DNA from: Novosphingobium colocasiae
GTDB lineage: Bacteria; Pseudomonadota; Alphaproteobacteria; Sphingomonadales; Sphingomonadaceae
Direction: 5' to 3'
Assembly: GCF_014652555.1 (NCBI RefSeq)
Contig: NZ_BMZA01000001.1
Coordinates: forward strand, 172,147-236,146
Length of the DNA: 64,000 nt
In this document: positions 26,817-37,711 of the stretch, piece by piece
How positions within the stretch are numbered: the first letter of the stretch is position 1
Layout of the letters: each line of letters starts with the position of its first letter
Program-made: the position numbers and the translations under genes
The notes under the pieces: generated by a model
Databases searched by the model: none
Told to the model about the DNA's origin: nothing
The model's input: only the letters and a program-made list of their open reading frames with translations

Positions 26817-27221
26817 ATGAATACGCCCAAGATCGTCGCCGATTTCCGCGCCGGCCTCGCCTCCGGCAAGCTGCTGATCCAGAACTGCTCGGATTGCGGC
26901 AAGCCCAACATGTGGCCGCGTTATGCCTGCCCGCATTGCCAGTCCGACAACCTGGGCTGGGTGGAATCCGCCGGGCAGGGCACGCTGCACACGTTCTGCG
27001 TGCTGCGTCAGGGCGCGCCCGAAGGGTTCGAGGAAGATCTGCCTTATGCCATCGGCGTGGTGAAGCTGGACGAAGGCGTGCAGTTGCTGGTCCGGCTGGA
27101 GCCGGATGCCCCGGACGACTGGTCAAGCTACCGGTGCGACGACCGGGTGTCGTTCGTCGCCGTCGATGCGGAGCAGATCGAACGCCGGCCCTGCGCCCGC
27201 TTCCGCCGCCTGGCCGCCTGA
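26817..27221 (+). CDS. DUF35 zinc-ribbon/OB-fold protein
   Basis: This 134-residue protein has an N-terminal helix, a zinc ribbon with Cys24, Cys27, Cys38 and Cys41 (spacing C-x2-C-x10-C-x2-C), and an OB-fold domain (LGWVESAGQGTLHTF). The cysteine spacing is identical to that in the fused protein at 4515-6155. DUF35 proteins bind SCP2-thiolase-like partners and acyl-CoA. The start lies three bases after the stop of the thiolase-like gene. Confidence 0.92.
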   Translation: MNTPKIVADFRAGLASGKLLIQNCSDCGKPNMWPRYACPHCQSDNLGWVESAGQGTLHTFCVLRQGAPEGFEEDLPYAIGVVKLDEGVQLLVRLEPDAPDDWSSYRCDDRVSFVAVDAEQIERRPCARFRRLAA

Positions 27222-27231
27222 GGGAAGACCC

Positions 27232-28818
27232 GTGAACACCTTCGCATTCCTCGAGAAGGCTGCCCGCCAGCGGCCTGACGCGCCGGCGCTCGTCCAGGGG
27301 GACGAGGTTGTCAGTTACCGCGAGTTTCACGATCGCGCGCTCGCGGTCGGCGGCAACCTGCTGGCGCTGGGGCTGGGCGCGGGGGATCGCGTCGCTTTCT
27401 GTCTCGCCAATTCGCCGCGCATCATGGAAGTGATCTACGGGTGCTTCGCCGCCGGGTTGATCGTGGTGCCCGTGAACGCAAGGCTGCACGCCCGCGAGAT
27501 CGCCTATATCGTCGGCAACAGCGGCGCGCGGGTACTGATCCATGGTGCCGAATACCAGGACGGCATCATCGAGAACGAGACGCTGTTCGAAGGCGTCACC
27601 CGCTTTTGTACCGAGCCGGCAGCAGGGGCGAACCCGCTGGACGACCTGTATGACCCGGCCAGGGCCCTGACGGCCGGTGTTGAGGCGAAGCCGGAAGATC
27701 TGTGCTGGCTGTTCTACACCTCGGGCACGACCGGCAAGCCGAAGGGTGCCATGTGGAACCACCGCATGGTCCGCTGCGTGATCATGAATTACCTGGCCGA
27801 TCTGCACAATATCCAGCCCGGCGAGATGGTGTTGCACTGTGCGCCGATGTCGCACGGCAGCGGCATCATCGCGCTGCCTACGGTGGCGCGCGGGGCGGTC
27901 AACGCGATCATGGATTCCGCCAGCTTCGACGTGGATGCCCTGTTGGCGACGGTGGAGCGGCTGAAAGTTTCGCATATCGCGTTCATGGCCCCGACCCAGA
28001 TCGTCAAAATGCTGGAAGAATACGTACCGGGCCGCCACGATATCTCCTCGCTCAAGGCGATCTGCTATGGCGGCGCGCCGATCTATGTCGATCAGTTGCG
28101 CAAGGCGGTCGAAACCTTCGGCTCGATCTTCGTCCAGCTTTACGGGCAGGGCGAAAGCCCGATCACCATCACCGGGATGAGCGCGCGCCTGCATCAGGAA
28201 CTGCTGGATGCGGGCGATGCGCGGATCGGTTCCGCCGGGCAGATCCGCACCGATGTCGAAGCGCACTGCGTCGATGCCGATGACAACCCGCTCCCCCCCG
28301 GCGAAGTGGGCGAAGTGGTGGCGCGCGGCGATGTCGTGATGCCCGGGTACTGGGCCAACCCGGAAGCCACCGCCGAAGCGCTGCGCGGCGGCTGGCTGCA
28401 TACCGGCGATGTCGGCTACTTCGATGAACGCGGGTTCCTGTTCCTGCTTGACCGGGCCAAGGACATGGTCATTTCCGGCGGCAACAACGTCTATCCGCGC
28501 GAAGTGGAGGAGGTCATCATCCTCCACCCGCGCGTCGCCAACTGCGTCGTCTTCGGCATTCCGGACGAATATTGGGGCGAGGCGGTCCACGCCGTCGTCG
28601 TTCCCAAGCCGGGCGAGACGCTGACCGCGCGCGAGATCATCGATTTCTGCGGCGAATACATGGCCGGCTACAAGAAGCCCAAGGCCGTCGATTTCGTCGC
28701 TGAACTGCCGGTCAGCGGATACGGCAAGATCCTGCGCCGCGAAGTGCGCGATCGCTATTGGGAGGGGCACGCCAGCCGGATCGGCGGCGGAGCCGGGGCA
28801 AAGGTAGTGCAGGGATGA
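27232..28818 (+). CDS. AMP-dependent acyl-CoA synthetase
   Basis: This 528-residue ANL ligase shows FYTSGTTGKPKGA, LYGQGESP, HTGDVGYFDERGFLFLLDR and the C-terminal catalytic lysine in SGYGKILRR. It starts with GTG preceded by AGGGAAGA, 10 bases after the DUF35 stop. It is the third AMP-forming ligase in the catabolic region. Separate ligases within separate operons suggest activation at different stages, for example side chain and ring-cleavage acids. Confidence 0.93.
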   Translation: MNTFAFLEKAARQRPDAPALVQGDEVVSYREFHDRALAVGGNLLALGLGAGDRVAFCLANSPRIMEVIYGCFAAGLIVVPVNARLHAREIAYIVGNSGARVLIHGAEYQDGIIENETLFEGVTRFCTEPAAGANPLDDLYDPARALTAGVEAKPEDLCWLFYTSGTTGKPKGAMWNHRMVRCVIMNYLADLHNIQPGEMVLHCAPMSHGSGIIALPTVARGAVNAIMDSASFDVDALLATVERLKVSHIAFMAPTQIVKMLEEYVPGRHDISSLKAICYGGAPIYVDQLRKAVETFGSIFVQLYGQGESPITITGMSARLHQELLDAGDARIGSAGQIRTDVEAHCVDADDNPLPPGEVGEVVARGDVVMPGYWANPEATAEALRGGWLHTGDVGYFDERGFLFLLDRAKDMVISGGNNVYPREVEEVIILHPRVANCVVFGIPDEYWGEAVHAVVVPKPGETLTAREIIDFCGEYMAGYKKPKAVDFVAELPVSGYGKILRREVRDRYWEGHASRIGGGAGAKVVQG

Positions 28819-29984
28819 AGAAGGTAGCGATCGCCGGGGCGGGGATGTCGGCGTTCGGTCGGCGAACCGGTGCGGGCCTCAGGGCGCTGTCGATGGAGGC
28901 GCTGGACGCGACCTTCCGCTCGGCGCGCGGGCTGGGGTTTGCCGATGTCGAACGGATCTATGTCGGCAATGCCATCGCCGGGACCGTCGTCCAGCAGACC
29001 ATGATCAAAGGGCAGGTGATCTTTCGCAACCACCCGCTCGGCGAAGTTCCGCTCATCAACGTCGAGAACGCCTGCGCTTCGTCAGGTTCGGCGTTCCTGC
29101 TGGCGGTCGAGGCGGTGGCCAGCGGCTGTGTCGAAGTGGCGCTGGCGCTGGGCGTCGAGCAGATGTCGCACACCGATCGCACCCGGCCGTTCCACGCCCT
29201 ACGCGGATCGACCGATATCGACGATATCGGCGAGGAGACGCCGGGCACCGAGGCAACGAATTCCATCCTGATGGAGTATTACGCTGGCGTCGCCCGCAGC
29301 TATCTGGCGGATTACGGTGCCAGCCCGGAGGATTTCGCGCGCGTGGCGGTCAAGAACCGCAACCACGCGATGCACAATCCGCTGGCGTTCATGCGCAACC
29401 CCCAGACGATCGAGGACGTGCTGGCCGCGCGGATGATCGCCGATCCGCTGACCCTGCCGATGTGCTCGCCGATTACTGACGGCGCGGCGGCGGTGCTGGT
29501 CTGCTCCGAAGAGCGGGCACGGACGCTGGACGTGCCGATGGTCGTCATCCGCGCCTGCCAGAACGCCTCGGGCGCGCGCAACCGCCCGGTGTTCGATTCG
29601 GCCAATCGCGCGTTCGAATGGGCCGGGTTGGGCGCGAAGGACTGCGATCTGTTCGAACTCCACGATGCGGCGGCTCCGGCCGAACTGACGCAATATGCCG
29701 ATATCGGGCTGTGCGAAGCGGGGCAGGGCCACCTGCTGCTGCGCGACGGGGTGACTGCGGCCGGGGGACGCTACCCGGTCAATCTTTCCGGCGGCCTGCT
29801 GAGCCGTGGCCATCCGCTCGGCGCGACCGGCTGCGCCCAGTTGCACGAGATCGTCACCCAGCTCCGCGGCGAGGCGGGCGAGCGGCAGGTGGACAATGCG
29901 CGCATCGCCATGGCGGTGAACGGCGGCGGCTGGCTCGACAACAGCTACGCGCTTACCATCACGACCATCCTCGAACGCCTCTGA
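28815..29984 (+). CDS. SCP2-type thiolase with intact nucleophile
   Basis: This 389-residue thiolase-superfamily protein keeps the nucleophile Cys87 in ENACASSGSAF, the HD motif (FELHDAAAP) and His333 in GGLLSRGHPLGATG. The C-terminal thiolase Cys is not present (MAVNGGG), as is usual in the SCP2 branch. It should carry out true thiolytic cleavage, unlike the two DUF35-linked relatives in this window. The ATG overlaps the ligase stop (ATGA). Confidence 0.9.
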   Translation: MKKVAIAGAGMSAFGRRTGAGLRALSMEALDATFRSARGLGFADVERIYVGNAIAGTVVQQTMIKGQVIFRNHPLGEVPLINVENACASSGSAFLLAVEAVASGCVEVALALGVEQMSHTDRTRPFHALRGSTDIDDIGEETPGTEATNSILMEYYAGVARSYLADYGASPEDFARVAVKNRNHAMHNPLAFMRNPQTIEDVLAARMIADPLTLPMCSPITDGAAAVLVCSEERARTLDVPMVVIRACQNASGARNRPVFDSANRAFEWAGLGAKDCDLFELHDAAAPAELTQYADIGLCEAGQGHLLLRDGVTAAGGRYPVNLSGGLLSRGHPLGATGCAQLHEIVTQLRGEAGERQVDNARIAMAVNGGGWLDNSYALTITTILERL

Positions 29985-30004
29985 GACGAGTCGCAGATAC
30001 AGCC

Positions 30005-30808
30005 ATGACTTACCAAACGATCCTGCTCGACCGTCCGGCCCCCGGCGTTGCCCTCATCACGCTGAACCGGCCCGAACGCGGGAACGGCGTGGTGCCGGAG
30101 ATGGCCGCCGATCTGGTCCACGCCCTGGCCGCGCTGGAGGCGGACTTTTCGGTGCGTGTGCTGGTCCTCACCGGTGCCGGCAAGCAATTCTGCGCCGGGG
30201 CCGATCTGGTCGAGTTCAAGCGCTACCTGGAGACCGACCACGCCCGCACGCAGGAGCCTTACAACGCCCGCGTGCTGTTCCCGGTCACCCAGCGCCTCGC
30301 TTCGTGCCGGCTGCCGGTGATCGCGGCGATCAATGGCGGGGCCACCGCCGGCGGGCTCGACCTGGCGCTGGCGTGCGACATGCGCATCGCATCGACAGCG
30401 GCGAAGATGGGCGAAACCTATATCAAGCTGGGGCTGAACCCGGGCAATGGCGGCACCTATTTCATGCCCCGCCTGATCGGCAGCGGCATGGCGGCGGAAC
30501 TGGCGCTGACCGGGGACATCATCGACGCCGACCGGGCGCTGGAGATCGGCCTCGTCAACCGGGTGGTCGCCCCCGAAGACCTGATCGACAGCGCGGTCGC
30601 ACTGGCAGCGCGGATTGCCGAGCGTCCGCGCCTGGCGATCGAGGCGACCAAGAACCAGTTGCGCCAGTCCTGGCACATGGACCTCATTGGCTCGATGAAC
30701 ATGAGCTTCTGGGGTGTCGCGGCGATGACCCACACGGCGGACTTGCGCGAAGGGGTCAACGCGGCGCTGGAAAAGCGCGCGCCCCGCTACAACCAGACCG
30801 ACGGCTGA
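30005..30808 (+). CDS. crotonase-family protein with altered active-site glutamate
   Basis: This 267-residue enoyl-CoA hydratase/isomerase superfamily protein has the oxyanion-hole segment FCAGADLVEF and the second loop GGATAGGLDLALACD. The first classical hydratase glutamate is Asp119. The second is Tyr139 (ETYIKLGLNPGNGG). Two changed acids make simple hydration doubtful; isomerase, dehalogenase-like, hydrolase or C-C bond activities occur in the superfamily. It lies 20 bases after the SCP2 thiolase. Confidence 0.88.
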   Translation: MTYQTILLDRPAPGVALITLNRPERGNGVVPEMAADLVHALAALEADFSVRVLVLTGAGKQFCAGADLVEFKRYLETDHARTQEPYNARVLFPVTQRLASCRLPVIAAINGGATAGGLDLALACDMRIASTAAKMGETYIKLGLNPGNGGTYFMPRLIGSGMAAELALTGDIIDADRALEIGLVNRVVAPEDLIDSAVALAARIAERPRLAIEATKNQLRQSWHMDLIGSMNMSFWGVAAMTHTADLREGVNAALEKRAPRYNQTDG

Positions 30809-30816
30809 CGTCGGCC

Positions 30817-31638
30817 GTGGCGGCGCTGCGCCTGACGCATGAGGCCGGGCGCGGTTTCGTGGTGGCCGATCTGCCGCTGCGCATGCCGCAGGCATCCGGT
30901 GTTGTCGATCCCGAACCGTTCCGCGTGGCTGCCGTGGGTGGCCCGCCCTTGCGCGAATCGATGGCTGCGGTCGGCGGCCTGCGCACGCTCGATGCCGGGG
31001 CGGAAGCGGGGACTGTGGCGCTGTTCGACCTGCCCGGCCCGCTGCTCACCTTTGTCGTCAGCGGGGAAGTCGTGCTGGCGCTTGCCGACGGCACTGAATT
31101 GCGGCTCGGGGCTGGCGCGCTATTCCTCGCCGATGCGGCGGCGGATCGGCCACCGGCGACACGGGTGGGCGGGCATTGCCGGCTGGTCCAGATACGCGTC
31201 GATGCCGACTGGCCGGGCCCCAGGGCGCGGCCGGTGCCTGCTGCAGGCGAAACCTCCGCCTCTGCAGCCGGGCGCGAGCCGCTGTTGCGCCGGATGACCA
31301 CGGCACCGGACGGCTTGTCCTATTACCACGATTTCGCCGATCTGTTCGGGGCACCCGGCGGCTGGAGCGCGGTGCGCCCCGCGCTCGGTCTGAAGTTCAT
31401 CGCCATGGCGGCTGACACCTTCGTCGACTGGCACCCCGAAGTGACGAACAACCTGGTTCTGGTGATGTCCGGCGGGCTCGAACTGGAAGTGAGCGGCAGC
31501 GGCGAGGTGCAGGTGTTCCGCGCCGGCGACGTATGCCTGGCCGAGGACCGGATCGGCATCGGGCATATCGACCGGGTGGAAAGCGCGGTGCAGGTGGCGG
31601 TGCTGGTGATCGCGGATGAACACTGCTGGCCGCGCTGA
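30817..31638 (+). CDS. putative bicupin protein
   Basis: This 273-residue protein appears to hold two cupin-like halves. The first contains LTFVVSGEVVLALADG with GAGALFLAD, and the second contains VDWHPEVTNN, LVMSGGLELEV and FRAGDVCLAED. The second half keeps a candidate metal His; the first shows no HxH. The likely start is the GTG at 30817, eight bases after the crotonase stop, with no strong ribosome-binding sequence. It ends the catabolic operon. Possible roles are a ring-cleavage dioxygenase, an isomerase or a small-molecule sensor; none can be chosen. Confidence 0.7.
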   Translation: MAALRLTHEAGRGFVVADLPLRMPQASGVVDPEPFRVAAVGGPPLRESMAAVGGLRTLDAGAEAGTVALFDLPGPLLTFVVSGEVVLALADGTELRLGAGALFLADAAADRPPATRVGGHCRLVQIRVDADWPGPRARPVPAAGETSASAAGREPLLRRMTTAPDGLSYYHDFADLFGAPGGWSAVRPALGLKFIAMAADTFVDWHPEVTNNLVLVMSGGLELEVSGSGEVQVFRAGDVCLAEDRIGIGHIDRVESAVQVAVLVIADEHCWPR

Positions 31639-31658
31639 ACGCCGCTGGTGGGGGGGGC

Positions 31659-31733
<75 letters not shown>

Positions 31734-31809
31734 CCGCCTGCTGACAGTCCGGGGCCCTTAGCTTGCGGCATGGGCCCCGGTCCAGTGGTTTTGTACGCGC
31801 GCGCCGCGA

Positions 31810-33558
<1,749 letters not shown>

Positions 33559-33620
33559 GGGTAGCCTCTCACCATGGGGACGATCTTGCCGGGGGCGGCA
33601 GAACATGAATTGCTTTTCAA

Positions 33621-34508
33621 CTATCGCGCGCCGAACGTCCACCCCTCGGTCAAGGCTATTTCGCGCGTCATTTCCTGCGGGCACCACAGCTCGTCGCAAA
33701 AGGCGGCGCGGCGCAGCCACGCGGCCGTGACCAGTGCATCACAGGCGTGATCGTCAAGCTGACCCATGGCGGTGACCGGTGGCGAGCCGAGCGCGGCGAG
33801 CGCGGCGTTCAGTGCGTCAGCGCTGGTCATCTTCGCCGCCCCGGCGCGGCGACCGGCGGCGATGGCGGCCAGCGCGGTGTAGATTTCCAACACCACCGGC
33901 CCCGATCCGGCGAGCGGGTCGAAAGGCCAGACCGGAATTCGCCCCGCCAGCCGATGCAGCAGGCGCATGCCGGTCAGGCTCGATTTGCCCACTTGCGCCG
34001 CGCCGACGAGGTTGAAGTTCGATGTCGGCCGACAACCCGCACGAGCTTGGGCGATCTCGGTAAGGCGCATCCGGCCCTGGCGGTGGGCCGCGCCGGGCAG
34101 GTGGAACAGCGCGCCCTCGCGGCCGCCGTGACGGCGGAAGTAGGGCGCGAAGTCAGGATGATCGACGAAGCTGGCGGCACCCAAGTGCGGGTCGTCGGCG
34201 CAGACGGCATCGATCAATGCCCACAGAGCCCGCGCGTCGGCCGGGCTGGAGGGCAATCCGGGGAAGAACGCACCCGCGTCGGCAAAGGGGAGGGCGGTGC
34301 CGAGGTCCATTCCGACCAGCGCATCGCTGGGCAGGCCGTGGAGCAGCAGGTCCAGCACCTCCATGCGCGACCAGTGGCGATGCCCCGGCGGTTCCAGCAG
34401 GCGCGGGGCAGCGCCGTCCAGCGAGCACAGCGCGACCGCGATGCCTTTTTGCCGGGGACCGGCCGCGCCGGACCAGTCGATCCCGATGAAGTGCCGGAAC
34501 CGGGCCAC
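33621..34508 (-). CDS. RNase H-fold (DUF429-like) hypothetical protein
   Basis: This 295-residue protein begins with FIGIDWSGA, an RNase H-fold first strand with an acidic residue. A second acidic strand follows (LVGMDLGTALPF) and a C-terminal helix with DDHACDALVTAAWL. These are the hallmarks of DUF429-type predicted nucleases. Its start directly abuts the rarA stop, so the two are probably co-transcribed, hinting at a role in DNA metabolism. No function is known to me for this protein. Confidence 0.75.
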   Translation of the reverse strand: MARFRHFIGIDWSGAAGPRQKGIAVALCSLDGAAPRLLEPPGHRHWSRMEVLDLLLHGLPSDALVGMDLGTALPFADAGAFFPGLPSSPADARALWALIDAVCADDPHLGAASFVDHPDFAPYFRRHGGREGALFHLPGAAHRQGRMRLTEIAQARAGCRPTSNFNLVGAAQVGKSSLTGMRLLHRLAGRIPVWPFDPLAGSGPVVLEIYTALAAIAAGRRAGAAKMTSADALNAALAALGSPPVTAMGQLDDHACDALVTAAWLRRAAFCDELWCPQEMTREIALTEGWTFGAR

Positions 34509-35840
34509 CTAAGCTTCGCGCCGTTCCTTGCGCCGTTTGTCCCACCATTCCAGCCGCTTTACCACCTCGCGCTCGAACCCGCGTTCGACCGGGCGGTAAT
34601 AGTCCTGCGGGGGCATTCCCTCGGGCCAGTAGTTATCGCCGGAAAAGCCGTCCGGCGCTTCGTGGTCATAGGCATAGTCCTTGCCGTAGCCGATATCCTT
34701 CATCAGCTTGGTCGGTGCGTTGAGGATGTTGGCCGGGGGGGACAGCGATCCGGTTTCCTTCGCGCTTTTCCACGCGGCTTTCTGCGCGGCATAGGCGGCG
34801 TTGGATTTGGGGGCGGTCGCCAGATAGAGGCAGGCCTGCACGATCGCCAGTTCTCCTTCGGGCGATCCCAGGAAGTCGTAGGCGTCCTTGGCGGCCAGGC
34901 ATTGCACCAGCGCCTGCGGATCGGCGAGGCCGATGTCCTCGCTGGCAAAACGAACCAGCCGGCGCAGGACGTAAAGCGGCTCCTCCCCGGCCGTCAGCAT
35001 GCGGGCGAGGTAATAGAGCGCGGCTTGCGGGTCCGACCCGCGCAGCGACTTGTGCAGGGCGGAAATGAGGTTGTAGTGCCCGTCGCGATCCTTGTCGTAC
35101 ACCGCCACCCGGCGCTGCAGGAACGCGCCCAGTCCGGCGGGGTCGAGCTGCCCGTCGATCCGCGCCGCATAAAGGGTTTCGGCCTGATTGAGCAGGAACC
35201 GGCCATCGCCGTCTGCCGATGCGACCAGCGCCGCGCGGGCATCGCCATCCAGCGGCAGCGGCCCCTCCAGCGCTTCGGCCTTGTCGAGCAGGCGGTTCAG
35301 CGCCACCGCGTCCAGACGGTGCAGGATCAGCACTTGCGCCCGGCTCAGCAGCGCCGCGTTCAGGGCGAAGCTGGGGTTTTCGGTGGTCGCGCCGACCAGC
35401 GTCACCACCCCGCTTTCGACGAACGGCAGGAAGCCGTCCTGCTGGGCGCGGTTGAAGCGGTGGATCTCGTCCACGAACAGCAGCGTGCGCCGCCCCGCCT
35501 GCGCCGCGACGCCGGCCTCGGCGAACGCCTTCTTGAGATCGGCGACGCCGGAAAACACCGCCGAAATCGCCGCGAACCGCATGCCCACCGCATCCGCCAG
35601 CAGCCGCGCGATGCTGGTCTTGCCGGTGCCCGGTGGGCCCCACAGGATCATAGAGGTCAGCCGCCCCGCACTCACCATCCGCCCGATCGCGCCTTCGGGG
35701 CCGGTCAGGTGATCCTGCCCGACGATCTCTTCGAGCGCGCGCGGGCGCAGCCGATCCGCCAGCGGGGCATCGGCGCGTGGGTCATCGCGGTCGGGCGCTG
35801 CGGGCGTTTGCGGCAGGTCATCGGCGAAAAGGTCGGCCAT
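34509..35840 (-). CDS. rarA: replication-associated recombination protein A (AAA+ ATPase)
   Basis: This 443-residue RarA/MgsA/WRNIP1-family ATPase acts at stalled replication forks. Walker A is GPPGTGKTS, Walker B is LLFVDEIHRFN, sensor 1 lies near GATTENPSFALN, and the C-terminal tetramerisation region contains ALYYLARMLTAGEEPLYVLRR. Length matches the family. It is followed immediately by the RNase H-fold gene. Confidence 0.96.
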   Translation of the reverse strand: MADLFADDLPQTPAAPDRDDPRADAPLADRLRPRALEEIVGQDHLTGPEGAIGRMVSAGRLTSMILWGPPGTGKTSIARLLADAVGMRFAAISAVFSGVADLKKAFAEAGVAAQAGRRTLLFVDEIHRFNRAQQDGFLPFVESGVVTLVGATTENPSFALNAALLSRAQVLILHRLDAVALNRLLDKAEALEGPLPLDGDARAALVASADGDGRFLLNQAETLYAARIDGQLDPAGLGAFLQRRVAVYDKDRDGHYNLISALHKSLRGSDPQAALYYLARMLTAGEEPLYVLRRLVRFASEDIGLADPQALVQCLAAKDAYDFLGSPEGELAIVQACLYLATAPKSNAAYAAQKAAWKSAKETGSLSPPANILNAPTKLMKDIGYGKDYAYDHEAPDGFSGDNYWPEGMPPQDYYRPVERGFEREVVKRLEWWDKRRKERREA

Positions 35841-35875
35841 CGCCCTTATCTAGCGACGCCGGGCCGCGATTGCAC

Positions 35876-37045
35876 TCACTCTTGACCGCGACGAGAGCCC
35901 GCGCGCTTCTGGCGGATCAGCCGCAGATAGGTATCCGCCACCGTCTGGTTGATGCGGTCCCAACTGAATTCGCCGGATCGCGCCTCTCCGGCCGCGCCGT
36001 GCGCCAGGCGTAGCTGCGGCTGCTCGATATAGGCGCGCAGCGCCTCGGCAAACTGGTGGACCGCGCCGGGCGGGATCAGCCGGCCGGAAACGCCGTCATC
36101 GACAAGGCTCTGGCTGCCGGTAGCGGCGGCGGCGACCACCGGCAGGCGGCAGGCCATCGTTTCCAGGGTGACGTTGCCGAATGTTTCGGTGACCGAGGGG
36201 TTGAACAGCACGTCCATCGACGCGACTGCCCGGCCGAGGTCGGCCCCGGTCTGGAACCCGGCGAACGCGGCATCCGGCAACCGCGCTTCCAGCCAGCCGC
36301 GCGCGGGCCCGTCACCGATCACCAGCACCTTGTGGCGTACATTCCGCCGCGTCAGTTCGTCGATCGTGTCGGAAAACACGTCGAGCCCCTTTTCCATGAC
36401 CAGCCGGCCGAGGAAGCCGATCGTCACCACATCGTCGGCGATGCCGAGCGCCTGCCGCCAGGCGTTGTCGCGGCGGCCGGGGTGAAAGGTCTCGCGATCG
36501 ACGCCGCGCGACCAGATCGAGATGTCGTAGTTCATCCGCTGCTCGCGCAGCACTTGCGCCATGCTTTCGGACGGCGCGACCAGCGCATCGCAGCGGCGAT
36601 AGAAGCGGCGCAGGATTGCCTCGATGATCGGCTCGCCCCAGGCCATGTTGTAGTAGCGCGGGTAGGTCTCGAACCGCGTATGGACGCTGGCCAGGATCGG
36701 CAACTGGCGCTTGCGGGCCCACGAGACGGCGTGATGCGCGGAAACGTCGGGCGATGCGACATGCACCACGTTGGGCGCGAAGGCGGCGCAATCGGCCCGG
36801 ACGGAGCGCTGGATCCGCAACGGAAAGCGGTATTCGGAGCGGCCGGGGAACGGGATAGAGCGGATGCTGACGAGATCGCCGGTGGGCGGGAAGGCGGGCT
36901 CGGCAACCGTCGGGGCATAGACCCGGACGCTGGCACCTTGGCTGAGCAGATAACCGACAAGCCGGTTCAGCGCCTGATTGGCCCCGTCCCGGACGTAGTT
37001 GTAGTTGCCGGTAAACAGGGCAATGCGAAGGTCGGCCGTCTGCAT
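35876..37045 (-). CDS. glycosyltransferase family 4 protein
   Basis: This 389-residue GT-B glycosyltransferase is similar in layout to bacterial mannosyl- and glucosyltransferases acting on lipids. It has an N-terminal acceptor domain (FTGNYNYVRDGANQALNRL), the donor domain start TIGFLGRLVMEKGLDVF, and the EX7E-type motif ETFGNVTLE. Likely roles are synthesis of glycolipids, such as sphingomonad glycosphingolipids, or of exopolysaccharide; the acceptor is unknown. It starts at an ATG with weak upstream purines. Confidence 0.88.
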   Translation of the reverse strand: MQTADLRIALFTGNYNYVRDGANQALNRLVGYLLSQGASVRVYAPTVAEPAFPPTGDLVSIRSIPFPGRSEYRFPLRIQRSVRADCAAFAPNVVHVASPDVSAHHAVSWARKRQLPILASVHTRFETYPRYYNMAWGEPIIEAILRRFYRRCDALVAPSESMAQVLREQRMNYDISIWSRGVDRETFHPGRRDNAWRQALGIADDVVTIGFLGRLVMEKGLDVFSDTIDELTRRNVRHKVLVIGDGPARGWLEARLPDAAFAGFQTGADLGRAVASMDVLFNPSVTETFGNVTLETMACRLPVVAAAATGSQSLVDDGVSGRLIPPGAVHQFAEALRAYIEQPQLRLAHGAAGEARSGEFSWDRINQTVADTYLRLIRQKRAGSRRGQE

Positions 37046-37135
37046 GTCGGGGTCGGCATAGCGGCCTCATCGCCGCTTGGCGAGGGGAGTAAGTTTCGGC
37101 GCAGAACGCCCAGCCCACCCACTCCGCCTGACGCC

Positions 37136-37531
37136 TCAATCCCATTCCACCCGCCCCTCGGGCGGCGGGAGCTGCGTTTTGATGTGGTGCGCCACTTTCT
37201 GTGCAAAGGGCATGAATTCGTAGATGCCGTCGGCATTGCATCCCGTATCCGCCTCGAACGCCGCGCGCAGGGCGGCCAGCAGTTCGCCTTCCATGCGGAA
37301 GCAATAGGCCGCGTCCAGGGCGCGGCCCGGTTCGCCTTCCTCCAACGATGCCTTGAATTCGCGCGCCATCTTCCACATCGTCGTGGATATCCGCAGCGCC
37401 AGTTCCAGCGCGTCTTCGGCGGTATCGAAACCGATGCCTGCCAGCGCCCCGGTTGGCCCCGCCAGAGGCCTGCCGGCCTCGAAGGCCTGCATTTCCTCGG
37501 CCGTTGCCAGTTCGCTCAAGAAATCGTGCAT
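37136..37531 (-). CDS. conserved hypothetical protein
   Basis: This 131-residue cytoplasmic, mostly helical protein (ATAEEMQAFEAGR, EDALELALRISTTMW, MEGELLAALRAAFEAD) has no signal peptide or membrane segment and no motif I recognise. It precedes the glycosyltransferase on the same strand with a 90-base gap. Coding is supported by an uninterrupted frame and helical periodicity; function is unknown. Confidence 0.65.
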   Translation of the reverse strand: MHDFLSELATAEEMQAFEAGRPLAGPTGALAGIGFDTAEDALELALRISTTMWKMAREFKASLEEGEPGRALDAAYCFRMEGELLAALRAAFEADTGCNADGIYEFMPFAQKVAHHIKTQLPPPEGRVEWD

Positions 37532-37711
37532 CCGGCCTCGCCTGCCGGACCCGGGCGGCCGACGCTCTGCCGGGTGAAGGCAAGCACAGCGCTTGTCGAG
37601 TCCTCGTTTTCGCTTCGGCCGGCGCGGCTCGACTTATCCACCTGTTTCCCGGCCACTCCTTTCCCCCTTCGGGTGGACGCCCTGCGCGCGCTTTGGCATT
37701 CCCGATCGACC

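Noticed and set aside
37634..37642. DnaA-box-like TTATCCACC, possible origin
   Set aside because: It is a single 8-of-9 match with no clustered boxes, AT-rich unwinding region or dnaA/parAB neighbours.
36056..37711. Open plus-strand frame of about 550 codons joined in frame to the GST gene
   Set aside because: It is antisense to the glycosyltransferase and the 131-residue gene, has low-complexity Arg/Gly/Pro-rich translation, and GST homology starts only at 37712. High G+C explains the lack of stops.
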